Positions 56,841-61,472 are shown, numbered from the stretch's first letter. The stretch: 64,000 nt of DNA from Procambarus clarkii (GCF_040958095.1 NC_091188.1:42084954-42148953), one strand, 5' to 3'. Notes: generated by a model not told the origin, from the letters alone. Made by a program: numbers and translations.

Positions 56841-57026
56841 ACGTACCTTATCCAGGAGATGGTAGCACCTAGCTGTATCTTCAAGACGGTCTCTAGTATG
56901 ATGAAGACGGTCTGTGAACTGCGTCAAGTGAAGATGTAAAGCTCTCGCCAGCTCCTTCACGCTGGCCTCCGTCTCCCCAACCGTCGCCGCCTCCTCCAGC
57001 AGCGCCCCGCCCTTCTCCAGGTGGCG
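28539..57026 (-). CDS. PLEKHG4: Puratrophin-1-like RhoGEF (PLEKHG4 type), 12 coding exons, 5' partial
   Basis: Spliced minus-strand gene. Exons in order: 57026-56847, 42864-42661, 41594-41002, 38775-38626, 37702-37627, 37490-37317, 34073-33888, 31686-31561, 30767-30621, 30484-30154, 29974-29729, 28819-28539. They sum to 2,694 nt, i.e. 897 codons plus a TGA stop, and every junction keeps frame. Domains, numbered from the first residue in the window: spectrin-like helices about 1-170; Gly/Ser/Pro linker about 170-375; DH domain about 385-563 with TERDYV and LLKPVQRMGKYALILKQ; PH domain about 566-690 with LFEDLILFSK and the helix AEMKEAWTEEISKLL; then a puratrophin-type segment containing SSMGIGNKPCLDI and a Ser/Thr-rich tail. 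DH-PH proteins of this family load GTP onto Rho GTPases at membranes; that function is inferred from homology. The closest alternative is MCF2L/DBS, but the post-PH motif favours puratrophin. The N-terminus is beyond the window. Confidence 0.93.
29056..29197 (+). mobile_element. Hairpin-retroposon relative, family 3, with 12-bp target duplication
   Basis: A 118-bp body (29068-29185) between ACATGAGTAGGA at 29056-29067 and 29186-29197. It contains CTGAAGATGTATTAATATAC then GAAAG, followed by CCGTGGTCTGAC, and ends with CACGTGTTTATTTTCGTGAT. The 5' inverted arm of the full hairpin type is absent, so it may be 5'-truncated or a different form. Confidence 0.65.
29315..29519 (+). mobile_element. 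Hairpin retroposon family 2 with 13-bp target duplication
   Basis: A 179-bp body (29328-29506) between ATTCCCTCTAATG at 29315-29327 and 29507-29519. Arms of about 65 bp run from AAAATCCACAAAGAAACAGG to CCTATTTCTTTGTGGATTTT around a 5-nt turn near 29398. A tail of about 35 bp follows (CATACAAATGATCGGTGTTT then CGTGATTGTC). It lies in the intron between RhoGEF exons k and l. Confidence 0.72.
29729..29974 (-). CDS. PLEKHG4: RhoGEF exon k: Ser-rich tail
   Basis: 246 bp. It completes an Ala codon and reads APRLRTGSTSAIGDLNGG, then a long Ser/Ala block, then CPTYVGALNLGFEAGNSPRP. The acceptor is TTGCTTGCAG and the donor CAG|GTAATT. Low complexity makes the exact function unclear. Confidence 0.82.
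30154..30484 (-). CDS. PLEKHG4: RhoGEF exon j: end of the PH domain and puratrophin motif
   Basis: 331 bp, 110 codons plus one base. It encodes ALDIFQYKHSMKMTDIGL, the PH C-terminal helix EMKEAWTEEISKLLWRQAL, and EMSSMGIGNKPCLDIRPSED. The last motif is what I recognise as puratrophin-type. The acceptor is ACATTTCAG and the donor AAG|GTTTGT. Confidence 0.91.
30621..30767 (-). CDS. PLEKHG4: RhoGEF exon i: start of the PH domain
   Basis: 147 bp, 49 codons, from VNLKEQGRLLRQGEFVVWEG to RRDPEKK. It carries the first PH strands and the typical VFLFEDLILFSK strand. The acceptor is GCATTGCAG and the donor AAG|GTATGA. Confidence 0.91.
30838..31330. repeat. Unclassified interspersed repeat in the intron between RhoGEF exons h and i
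   Basis: Begins AGCATTGAATGTAATGAAAC, the same opening as at 22028, with GGCGAGCCCCGGAGGCTCCC. The end is placed only roughly, near CCAAATAGAAAAGATTAAG. Confidence 0.4.
31561..31686 (-). CDS. PLEKHG4: RhoGEF exon h: end of the DH domain
   Basis: 126 bp, 42 codons, from LLKECGRGEENYDEIQGAQE to SLRDCD. It forms the last DH helix leading into the PH domain. The acceptor is ATCCTACAG and the donor GAT|GTACGC. Confidence 0.9.
31785..31980. repeat. 22-bp intronic tandem repeat
   Basis: About nine copies of GGTTAATACTGCACAATGTA plus two bases, with slippage. Related units continue at 32775-33050. Confidence 0.8.
32355..32450 (+). mobile_element. tRNA-like SINE head (family D)
   Basis: Box-B-like GGTTCGAACCC within GTAGGTTCGAACCCTCGTCA, then CGGCCCTTGTGGATTTG. 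A minus-strand relative lies at 48375-48440. Confidence 0.5.
32775..33050. repeat. 22-bp-type tandem repeat with LINE-C tail inside
   Basis: Units such as AATACTGTACAATGTATTA are interrupted at about 32808-32880 by LINE-C tail text (GGATGGGGTTCTGGGGGTTC, CTACTCCCCAAGCCCAGCCC). Confidence 0.7.
33280..33412 (+). mobile_element. LINE-A-related 3' end with (ATT)n tail
   Basis: CTGCCCGAAACGCTATTCGT, TTAGTGGCTTTGCATGAATG, CTTGCAAATAAATT and then about ten ATT units. Same layout as the LINE-A 3' UTR but diverged, so it is a sister family. Confidence 0.6.
33888..34073 (-). CDS. PLEKHG4: RhoGEF exon g: DH domain core with conserved region 3
   Basis: 186 bp, 62 codons. It starts ESQFYLYALYNKNKPKSD and ends with the long conserved helix LLKPVQRMGKYALILKQ, which contacts the Rho GTPase in this family. 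The acceptor is TATTTCAG and the donor CAG|GTAAGT. The intron before it (34074-37316) holds a decayed LINE-C copy and a SINE with a 14-bp target duplication. Confidence 0.92.
34212..34427 (+). mobile_element. SINE family B with a perfect 14-bp target duplication
   Basis: A 188-bp SINE (34226-34413) flanked by TTGGACCCTTACCA at 34212-34225 and 34414-34427. Head: GGACGGTAGAGCGACGGTCT; the B-box area is GTGTTTAATCCCC. The body has ATCCTTATCCTGACC and GTCGTAATGGCTTGG. It sits in the RhoGEF intron between exons f and g. Confidence 0.85.
34640..37065 (+). pseudogene. LINE-C copy, decayed reverse transcriptase
   Basis: Recognisable in scattered frames: KSKTSNSIGPLLTTEGT and MPMNSAPGP (35131-35496), GQHGFRVGRSCLSQLLNHYD and VYTDFTNAFDKCDHGVIAHK (35706-35948), then YSLERRRERYQIIYT (36467-36754), and GPGQPGCSGYIGLQSAT-like text near 37010. 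Many stops and shifts show it is dead. It lies in the intron between RhoGEF exons f and g, in the opposite orientation. Confidence 0.85.
37080..37170. repeat. Short palindromic repeat
   Basis: GGCTCACTGTGGTGAGC and GCTCACCACAGTG form a stem around TTCG. A GGCTCCC...GGGAGCC pair follows. It resembles the hairpin repeats at 22053 and 30868. Confidence 0.45.
37317..37490 (-). CDS. PLEKHG4: RhoGEF exon f: DH domain
   Basis: 174 bp, 58 codons, phase 0. It starts NYIPELMREDIPQALRGQ and ends VGSIFLRY. It covers the DH helices with FGNIEKIYEFHSGYFLRALE. The acceptor is TATCTCCAG and the donor TAT|GTAGGT. Confidence 0.9.
37627..37702 (-). CDS. PLEKHG4: RhoGEF exon e: first helix of the DH domain
   Basis: 76 bp small exon. 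It encodes TLLLTMRELIQTERDYVNSL and a few more residues, containing the conserved region 1 signature ELIQTERDYV of Dbl-homology domains. The acceptor is TTCTTTAG and the donor GAG|GTAAGT. Another frame of this exon has a stop, but the frame fixed by exon d is open. Confidence 0.9.
37875..38130 (-). mobile_element. SINE family C copy
   Basis: Minus-strand head near 38130-38060; the plus strand shows CCACAACAGTTGCCTAACTC and ACTATTTTACTGCTAGGTGA. The body is shared with family A around TACTGCTAGGT. Confidence 0.65.
38106..38207. repeat. 33-bp tandem repeat, three copies
   Basis: GGGACCCTATGTCAGATGGG followed by a CATATCATAC-type segment, repeated three times. Confidence 0.75.
38355..38600 (-). 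mobile_element. SINE family C copy
   Basis: Contains CAATCCACAACAGTTTCATG, a duplicated TTTCATGAGAGGAA, and a minus-strand B-box in GGTTCGATTCC. It lies just 26 bp from exon d at its closest, in the preceding part of the intron. Confidence 0.65.
38626..38775 (-). CDS. PLEKHG4: RhoGEF exon d: linker before the DH domain
   Basis: 150 bp. It completes the Gly codon of exon c and reads GMDDGVPLSPTSHKSIPPSS, then a segment ending DDLSQEEVKKSK with the last codon split 2+1. The acceptor is CCCACAG and the donor GTAAGT. It leads directly into the first DH helix. Confidence 0.85.
39080..39460 (-). mobile_element. LINE-D fragment
   Basis: Minus strand encodes NNLKNVDPDVFKRSDVTQTR then NNGFKLNKPQCGIENRRCFF, with further broken text to about 39440. 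This coding segment is the source of the 34-bp array at 44.7 kb. Confidence 0.75.
39560..40110 (+). mobile_element. LINE-D 3' end, inverted relative to its neighbour
   Basis: GAGAAAGTTCAACACCGGGC, AACTCTCATGCCAGAAACGG, ATCAACATCAGAGGCCCAAG, then the tail CTGGTCACAGACCGGGCCGC. The 39618-39715 part is the reverse complement of 39340-39440, so the two pieces could pair. The tail matches the SINE family A tail. Confidence 0.78.
40378..40534 (-). mobile_element. Hairpin retroposon family 1, truncated copy
   Basis: Minus-strand 3' tail and return arm are present (plus strand AGGCGATGAGTCACAATCAC to TGGACCATTCTCAAGTGG), but the 5' arm is missing. TCCTATATTCTTATG occurs on both sides (40378-40392, 40520-40534), though that could be microsatellite-like LINE tail text. 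Confidence 0.65.
41002..41594 (-). CDS. PLEKHG4: RhoGEF exon c: end of spectrin region and Ser/Gly/Pro linker
   Basis: 593 bp, the largest exon. It starts MAQVRCQETNELLRNRQ just after TTTTGCAG and ends at ACTGG|GTGAGT with two bases of a split Gly codon. After about 45 helical residues it becomes low complexity: a run of six Gly, an SSLGSRPRDSLSRCPSLD stretch, a PPPPPAPAKTP stretch and a Ser-rich block. Several RxxS sites make it a plausible phosphorylated linker (inference). The opposite strand is also open here, but the splice phases support the minus strand. Confidence 0.87.
41930..42133. repeat. 12-bp minisatellite
   Basis: Unit CCCAGGACCCTC with length variants, in the intron between RhoGEF exons b and c. 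It ends exactly where a SINE tail begins. Confidence 0.85.
42134..42354 (-). mobile_element. SINE family A copy
   Basis: Plus strand CTTTAGTGTCCCCGCGGCCC, AGCAGCCCGTGATAGCTGAC, and the head reverse complement GGGATCGAACCCAGGACCAC, CGCTCGGCCGACCGGCTCC. The tail abuts the 12-bp array. Confidence 0.85.
42360..42495 (-). mobile_element. SINE family C fragment
   Basis: Plus strand AAAGGCATCAGGTGGGAGGA, ATTGAACCCGGGTC and CAGCGAGGACGTTAACC. It follows the family A SINE head-on. Confidence 0.6.
42496..42622 (-). mobile_element. LINE-C tail
   Basis: GGATGGGGTTCTGAGAGTTC, CCCGAGGCCAGGCTTGACTT, TTGCTTGGAGCGGCCCGCAG. The tail ends about 40 bp before exon b. Confidence 0.8.
42661..42864 (-). CDS. PLEKHG4: RhoGEF exon b: spectrin-like repeat segment
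   Basis: 204 bp, 68 codons, phase 0 at both ends. It begins AYEWALEAMKVV and ends LLQQCK. The acceptor reads ATTGTCAG and the donor AAG|GTGAGC. The exon is separated from exon a by 13,796 bp made mostly of tandem repeats and LINE pieces. The helical pattern continues the spectrin-like region. Confidence 0.88.
43464..44262. repeat. 25-bp minisatellite
   Basis: About 32 copies of GGTGGACACAGCGGTTCACC plus GTCCC, with point variants. Frames are open because of the short stop-free unit. It runs straight into a SINE head. Confidence 0.9.
44252..44512 (+). mobile_element. SINE family A copy
   Basis: Head AGCTGAGTGGACAGCGCTCA with B-box GGTTCGATTCCC; the anticodon loop reads CGT. The body is intact with an A-rich insertion near 44433. 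The tail CTCAAGATAACCTCAAGATA is present twice-repeated. The first bases of the head merge with the 25-bp array. Confidence 0.85.
44530..47275 (-). mobile_element. LINE-D fragment carrying an internal 34-bp array
   Basis: LINE-D text flanks the array on both sides: 47210-47046 reads LEDIDPDHFLKRSNV on the minus strand, and 44735-44690 continues with the SHNIEQ-type segment. The single open frame across the whole region results from the array. Confidence 0.75.
44715..47045. repeat. 34-bp minisatellite, about 68 copies
   Basis: Unit TTGTGTGTATATTGTGGCCT followed by GAAGCTGTGGCCAC. Common variants shorten the GT part (32 bp) or change GGCCAC to TGTCCC or TGCTCC. Long minus frames (up to 846 codons) are by-products. 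Confidence 0.93.
47302..47563. mobile_element. MITE with long terminal inverted repeats
   Basis: 262 bp. Left end GGGGGCCAGATTCACGAAGC; the right end is its reverse complement. Arms agree over about 100 bp, including GCAAGCACTTACGAAC and a diverged AATCTTTGACGGCTTTGGTT / AATCTTTGGCGGCTTTGTTT. No coding capacity. The superfamily is not clear. Confidence 0.75.
47564..48245. repeat. 43-bp array made of the MITE terminal repeat
   Basis: About 16 copies of CCAGGTTCGTAAGTGCTTGC, then GTAACTGCTTCGTGAATCTG and GCC. This is the outermost ~43 bp of the right MITE terminus. The later copies carry TTGGTGAATC instead of TTCGTGAATC. Confidence 0.92.
48246..48370 (+). mobile_element. LINE fragment (LINE-C/D type C-terminus)
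   Basis: GCGGTTCTTCACTCTCCTGC and ATGAGAAATATTGCAGGAAC encode text like FFTLLPTYMRNIAGTEIE, matching the C-terminal part of LINE-C. Confidence 0.65.
48375..49610. other. Mostly unique intron sequence
   Basis: A family D SINE head is at 48375-48440 on the minus strand. A C-run is at 48659-48667 and A-rich tracts are at 49047-49091. Frames at 49181-49620 overlap on both strands with no recognisable family. Confidence 0.45.
49613..49835. repeat. 16-bp minisatellite
   Basis: Fourteen or so copies of TATAATACATTCCCTG, with TCTCTG variants. Confidence 0.92.
49905..50005 (+). mobile_element. LINE-B tail
   Basis: GTGGTGGAGGCTGACTCCAT, CCAATAGGCTCAGGAACCTG, TTGATTGACGGTTAAGAGGC. It breaks off into the 18-bp array. 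Confidence 0.85.
50018..50812. repeat. 18-bp minisatellite
   Basis: About 43 copies of CAGGTGTGGGAGAGACAG, with GTGTGAGAGAG variants. Period 18 leaves frames open on both strands. Confidence 0.92.
50988..51190. repeat. 21-bp array
   Basis: About ten copies of ACTTTTCTCTCCCCTCAGAC plus A, alternating with a TCACCTGAG variant. Confidence 0.9.
51215..51858. repeat. 21-bp array
   Basis: About 30 copies of AATCGACCAATCCGGCTTGG plus A, with TTCGA variants. Period 21 gives 7-residue repeats (KSTNPAW type) in open frames up to 243 codons. Confidence 0.92.
51900..52005 (+). mobile_element. LINE-B coding fragment
   Basis: GGAGACATGATCACCACATA and CAAGATTCTCAGGGGAGTTT match the LINE-B segment GDMITTYKILRG. 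It ends near the start of the 51-bp array. Confidence 0.75.
52095..54036. repeat. 51-bp minisatellite, about 38 copies
   Basis: Unit GTATTGGGCAGCGTCACTCA, TCCTGTGAGTGGACACACCG, CCATAGTGACA. Period 51 gives a 17-residue repeat (TVLGSVTHPVSGHTAIV) in one frame and MSDAAQYCHYGGVSTHR on the other strand. Small deletions occur in some units. Confidence 0.93.
54132..54226. repeat. (AG)n microsatellite
   Basis: About 95 bp of nearly pure AG with two early interruptions. Confidence 0.95.
54625..54731 (-). mobile_element. LINE-B tail ending in (CA)n, distal half of a split copy
   Basis: The GT run 54625-54689 is followed on the plus strand by ACTCACCTATTTGTGCTTGC and GGGGTTGAGGTTTGGCTCTT. The text continues at 56244 (GGTCCCGCCTCTCAACTGTC), beyond the inserted LINE-A. 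Confidence 0.85.
54732..56243 (-). pseudogene. LINE-A copy 2, 5'-truncated, inserted in LINE-B
   Basis: Minus-strand reverse transcriptase nearly identical to copy 1: LFVDLRKAFDTVNHQN, GVPQGSILGPLLFLIYINDL, FADDTTFIYSSPDP, then C-terminal TRNKYSFDIPRVRLNQTRN. The 5' end starts in the RT at the position of copy 1 base ~4848. Copy 1 bases 4960-5033 (74 bp) are missing, which shifts the frame. One extra A in an A-run near 55565 shifts it again. The 3' end carries three TACAA units. Confidence 0.92.
56244..56774 (-). mobile_element. LINE-B copy, proximal half of the split element
   Basis: Minus strand encodes RNLCKESFRILYTTYVRPIL, EYAAPAWSPYLVKHKTKLEK, GDMITTYKILRGIDRVNKDK and VVEADSIHSL. It is one of the two cleanest LINE-B C-termini here. 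The upstream side is bounded by (CA)32. Confidence 0.88.
56776..56839. repeat. (GT)32 microsatellite next to a splice donor
   Basis: A pure TG run. On the gene strand it is (CA)32 and begins 8 nt after the donor of RhoGEF exon a. Confidence 0.95.
56847..57026 (-). CDS. PLEKHG4: RhoGEF exon a: spectrin-like repeat segment
   Basis: 180 bp, 60 codons, phase 0 at both ends. It encodes a helical, charged segment ending HLLDK, with KELARALHLHLTQF in the middle, as in the spectrin-like repeat before the DH domain. The acceptor is TTTCAG and the donor AAG|GTACGT. A run of 32 CA dinucleotides begins only 8 nt inside the downstream intron (minus strand; 56839 down to 56776). Confidence 0.88.
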
Positions 57027-57117
57027 CTGAAACAGAGAAAATGTCGTGTTAATATTACACAGTTTCCTTATTATTGTTACTCATAGTCCAGTCGATACAG
57101 CGTCTTTCTATAGCCCA

Positions 57118-57508
57118 GGGGCCTGATTCACGAAGCTGTTACGCAAGCATTTACGAACCTGGGGCCTGATTCACGAAGCTGATACGCAAGCATTTACGAA
57201 CCTGGGGCCTGATTCACGAAGCTGTTACGCAAGCATTTACGAACCTGGGGCCTGATTCACGAAGCTGATACGCAAGCATTTACGAACCTGGGGCCTGATT
57301 CACGAAGCTGTTACGCAAGCATTTACGAACCTGGGGCCAGATTCACCAAGCAGTTACGCAGGCACTTACGAACCTGGGGCCTGATTCACGAAGCTGTTAC
57401 GCAAGCATTTACGAACCTGGGGCCTGATTCACGAAGCTGTTACGCAAGCATTTACGAACCTGGGGCCAGATTACGCAAGCACTTACGAACCTGGGGCCAG
57501 ATTCACAA
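57118..57508. repeat. 43-bp array, inverted relative to the one at 47.5 kb
   Basis: About nine copies of GGGGCCTGATTCACGAAGCT, GTTACGCAAGCATTTACGAA and CCT. This is the reverse complement of the MITE-end array. No MITE interior is present. Confidence 0.92.
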
Positions 57509-57510
57509 AG

Positions 57511-57524
57511 TGTGTGTATGTATA

Positions 57525-57608
<84 letters not shown>

Positions 57609-57687
57609 TACTCACCTAGTTGTGCTTGCGGGGGTTGAGCTCTGGCTCTTTGGTCCCGCCTCTCAAATGTCAATCAACTTTCTTTTT
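57511..57687 (-). mobile_element. (GT)n and LINE-B tail
   Basis: GT-rich tract 57511-57605, then plus-strand ACTCACCTAGTTGTGCTTGC and GGCTCTTTGGTCCCGCCTCT, i.e. a LINE-B 3' end with its CA tail. It lies just upstream (5') of exon a. Confidence 0.85.
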
Positions 57688-57910
57688 AAGCACCTCCAAA
57701 GGATACCTATTTTTTTTTCAGGGATATTCCTGCGCGGGCCCTAAGCCTCTGGCTGGCCCACTACCTGATCAACCAGGCTGTGACTCATACGTCAGGCTGC
57801 AAGCAGCCGCGTCCAACAGCCTGGTTGACCAGTCCAGCAACCAGGTGGCACGGAGACCGGGCCGCGGGGACGCTAAGCCGCGAAATCACCTCAAGGTAAC
57901 CTCATATGGT
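57688..57910 (+). mobile_element. LINE-D 3' end
   Basis: AGCACCTCCAAAGGATACCT, CAACCAGGCTGTGACTCATA, then GGAGACCGGGCCGCGGGGAC, CGAAATCACCTCAAGGTAAC. It has the tail that family A SINEs share. Confidence 0.82.
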
Positions 57911-57914
57911 AACT

Positions 57915-58045
57915 GGAGAACTGCCCGATTGCCGGAAAATGGCTAATGTGGTACCAATGAACAGGTAAACTACAGACCCGTGTCACTAGTCCCCTTGCAA
58001 GGTGCTTGAGAGCAAGCACGAACAGCCTGCTGGAACACTTACACA
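57915..58045 (+). mobile_element. LINE reverse transcriptase fragment
   Basis: CTACAGACCCGTGTCACTAG reads like YRPVSL, the RT motif preceding the fingers domain, followed by broken text. Confidence 0.5.
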
Positions 58046-58087
58046 AAATTACACTTACCTTGAGAGTACTTAGATCTCAAGGCTCCA

Positions 58088-60292
58088 GGGATGGGTAGGG
58101 ATGGACAGGGATGGTCAGGGATGGTCAGGGATGGACAGGGATGGTCAGGGATGGTCAGGGATGGTCAGGGATGGACAGGGATGGTCAGGGACGGTCAGGG
58201 ACGGTCAGGGATGGTCAGGGATGGTCAGGGATGGACAGGGATGGTCAGGGATGGACAGGGATGGTCAGGGATGGTCAGGGATGGACAGGGATGGACAGGG
58301 ATGGTCAGGGATGGTCAGGGATGGTCAGGGATGGACAGGGATGGTCAGGGATGGACAGGGATGGTCAGGGATGGCCAGGGATGGCCAGGGATGGTCAGGG
58401 ATGGACAGGGATGGTCAGGGATGGTCAGAGATGGTCCGGGATGGTCAGGGATGGACAGGGATGGTCAGGGATGGTCAGGGATGGACAGGGATGGTCAGGG
58501 ATGGTCAGGGATGGACAGGGATGGTCAGGGATGGTCAGGGATGGACAGGGATGGTCAGGGATGGTCAGGGATGGACAGGGATGGTCAGGGATGGACAGGG
58601 ATGGTCAGGGATGGTCAGGGATGGTCAGGGATGGACAGGGATGGTCAGGGATGGTCAGGGATGGACAGGGATGGTCAGGGATGGACAGGGATGGTCAGGG
58701 ATGGTCAGGGATGGACAGGGATGGTCAGGGATGGTCATGGATGGTCAGGGATGGTCAGGGATGGTCAGGGATGGACAGGGATGGTCATGGATGGTCAGGG
58801 ATGGTCAGGGATGGACAGGGATGGACAGGGATGGTCAGGGATGGTCAGGGATAATCATGGATGGTCAGGGATGGTCAAGGATGGTCAGGGATGGACAGGG
58901 ATGGTCAGGGATGGTCAGGGATGGTCAGGGATGGACAGGGACGGTCAGGGATGGTCAGGGATGGTCAGGGATGGTCAGGGATGGACAGGGATGGTCATGG
59001 ATGGTCAGGGATGGACAGGGATGGTCAGGGATGGTCAGGGATGGTCAGGGATGGACAGGGATGGTCAGGGATGGTCAGGGATGGACAGGGATGGACAGGG
59101 ATGGTCAGGGATGGTCAGGGATGGTCAGAGATGGTCAGGGATGGTCAGGGATGGACAGGGATGGTCAGGGATGGTCAGGGATGGTCAGGGATGGACAGGG
59201 ATGGTCATGGATGGACAGGGATGGGCAGGGATGGTCAGGGATGGTCAGGGATGGTCAGCGATGGTCAGGGATGGTCAGGGATGGTCAGGGATGGTCAGGG
59301 ATGGTCAGGGATAGACAGGGATGGTCAGGGATGGTCAGGGATGGCCAGGGATGGTCAGGGATGGACAGGGATGGGCAGGGATGATCAGGGATGGTCAGGG
59401 ATGGTCAGGGATGGTCAGGGATAGACAGGGATGGTCAGGGATAGACAGGGATGGTCAGGAATGGTCAGGGATGGTCAGGGATAGACAGGGATGGTCAGGG
59501 ATGGACAGGGATGGTCAGGGATGGTCAGAGATGGGCAGGGATGGTCAGGGATAGACAGGGATGGTCAGGGATAGACAGGGATGGTCAGGGATGGTTAGGG
59601 ATAGACAGGGATGGGCAGGGATGGTCAGGGATAGACAGGGATGGTCAGGGATGGTCAGGGATGGACAGGGATGGACAGGGATGGACAGGGATGGTCAGGG
59701 ATGGACAGGGATGGTCAGGGATGGTCAGAGATGGTCAGGGATAGACAGGGATGGTCAGGGATAGACAGGGATGGACAGGGATGGACAGGGATGGACAGGC
59801 ATGGTCAGGGATGGTCAGGGATGGTCAGGGATGGACAGGGATGGACAGGGATGGTCAGGGATGGACAGGGATGGACAGGGATGGTCAGGGATGGTCAGGG
59901 ATGGTCAGGGATGGTCAGGGATGGACAGGGATGGTCAGGGATGGTCAGGGATAGACAGGGATGGTCAGGGATGGTCAGGGATAGACAGGGATGGGCAGGG
60001 ATGGTCAGGGATGGTCAGGGATAGACAGGGATGGTCAGGGATGGTCAGGGATGGTCAGGGATGGACAGGGATGGACAGGGATGGTCAGGGATGGTCAGGG
60101 ATGGACAGGGATGGTCAGGGATGGTCAGGGATGGTCAGGGATGGTCAGGGATGGTCAGGGATGGTCAGGGATGGACAGGGATGGTCAGGGATGGTCAGGG
60201 ATGGACAGGGATGGACAGGGATGGTCAGGGATGGTCAGGGATGGTCAGGGATGGACAGGGATGGACAGGGATGGTCAGGGATGGACAGGGAG
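58088..60292. repeat. 10-bp minisatellite, about 220 copies, without indels
   Basis: Unit ATGGTCAGGG or ATGGACAGGG, with rare ATAGACAGGG, ATGGGCAGGG and ATGGTCATGG. The register is held exactly from about 58091 to 60290. Three plus-strand frames stay open for hundreds of codons; none is a gene. Confidence 0.97.
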
Positions 60293-60396
60293 TACCACCC
60301 ACACCTCACAATATCAATATATTAGTATTCCTGTCGCCTGCAGTTTACAAGGTCAGTTTCACTTGCATACAAAGACAGATTGACACTATTTGTTGG

Positions 60397-60719
60397 CACT
60401 CTTGGTTAGTGCCAAGAGCCGACACTCTTGGTTAGTGCCAAGAGCCGACACTCTTGGTTAGTGCCAAGAGCCGACACTCTTGGTTAGTGCCAAGAGCCGA
60501 CACTCTTGGTTAGTGCCAAGAGCCGACACTCTTGGTTAGTGCCAAGAGCCGACACTCTTGGTTAGTGCCAAGAGCCGACACTCTTGGTTAGTGCCAAGAG
60601 CCGACACTCTTGGTTAGTGCCAAGAGTCGACACTCTTGGTTAGTGCCAAGAGTCAACACTCTTGGTTAGTGCCAAGAGTCGACACTCTTGGTTAGTGCCA
60701 AGAGTCGACACTCTTGGTT
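60397..60719. repeat. 26-bp array of hairpin units
   Basis: Unit CACTCTTGGTTAGTGCCAAG plus AGCCGA, about 12.4 copies; AGTCGA in later units. Each unit contains CTCTTGG...CCAAGAG around a 6-nt loop. Confidence 0.93.
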
Positions 60720-61271
60720 GTCGCTGAGAACTTAAACAAGAGAGAGAAGGAAGGGTAGAGTGCATATTCCTCGACTGCTAGAAAGCATTTGATAAGGTCC
60801 CCGCATGAAAGACTCCTACTCAAACTAGAGAAACAGGCTGGTGGATGTGAAAGAGGCGTCAGGTGGGCCAGAGAGTACCTCCCAGGAAGGAAACAGAGGG
60901 TTACAGTGAGAGCTGAGACATCAGAGTGGGGGGAAAGGTTACAAGAGGAGTGCCGCAAGGGTCCGTTCAAGGGGGCCCATCCTGTTTCTGAAACATGTGA
61001 ACGATCTGACAGGAATTTAGCTCGTATCAGGACTGAGGTAGATTGACACGCATTGTAAACAATGGGATTGGCAGGGATGGGCCCATCCCTGATTTGGATG
61101 GATAAAACGGATTTGGACACATTGCAGAAGTGGTGTCATAAGTGGCTGCTAGAGTTTAACCCAGACAAATGCAATGTTATAAGGAATGGAACACGCTTGT
61201 GAAGACCAGTGGAACAGTACAGGGTGAAGATTGACTCTTCAATCAGGAAAGACCTGAGAGTGGACATAACC

Positions 61272-61472
61272 CCAAGGTAACATCAAGGTAACCTCAAGGT
61301 AACGTCAAGGTAACCTCAAGGTAACGTCAAGGTAACCTCGAGATAACCTAGAGATAACCTCGAGATAACGTCAAGGTAACCTCAAGGTAACGTCAAGGTA
61401 ACCTCAAGGTAACCCCAAGGTAACGTCAAGGTAACCTCGAGATAACCTAGAGATAACCGTAAGGTAAGGTAA
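61272..61472. repeat. 11-bp array related to SINE/LINE tails
   Basis: About 17 copies of CAAGGTAACCT or CGAGATAACCT, alternating with AAGGTAACGT. The same 11-mer ends family A SINEs and LINE-D. It lies inside the LINE-B copy. Confidence 0.88.

Noticed and set aside
58091..60435. Frames of up to 427 codons with MVRDGQGWSG-type repeats
   Set aside because: Product of the 10-bp array; three frames carry the same repeat peptide.
60397..60719. CRISPR-like array with palindromic repeats
   Set aside because: There are no variable spacers, only a constant 26-bp unit, and the genome is eukaryotic.
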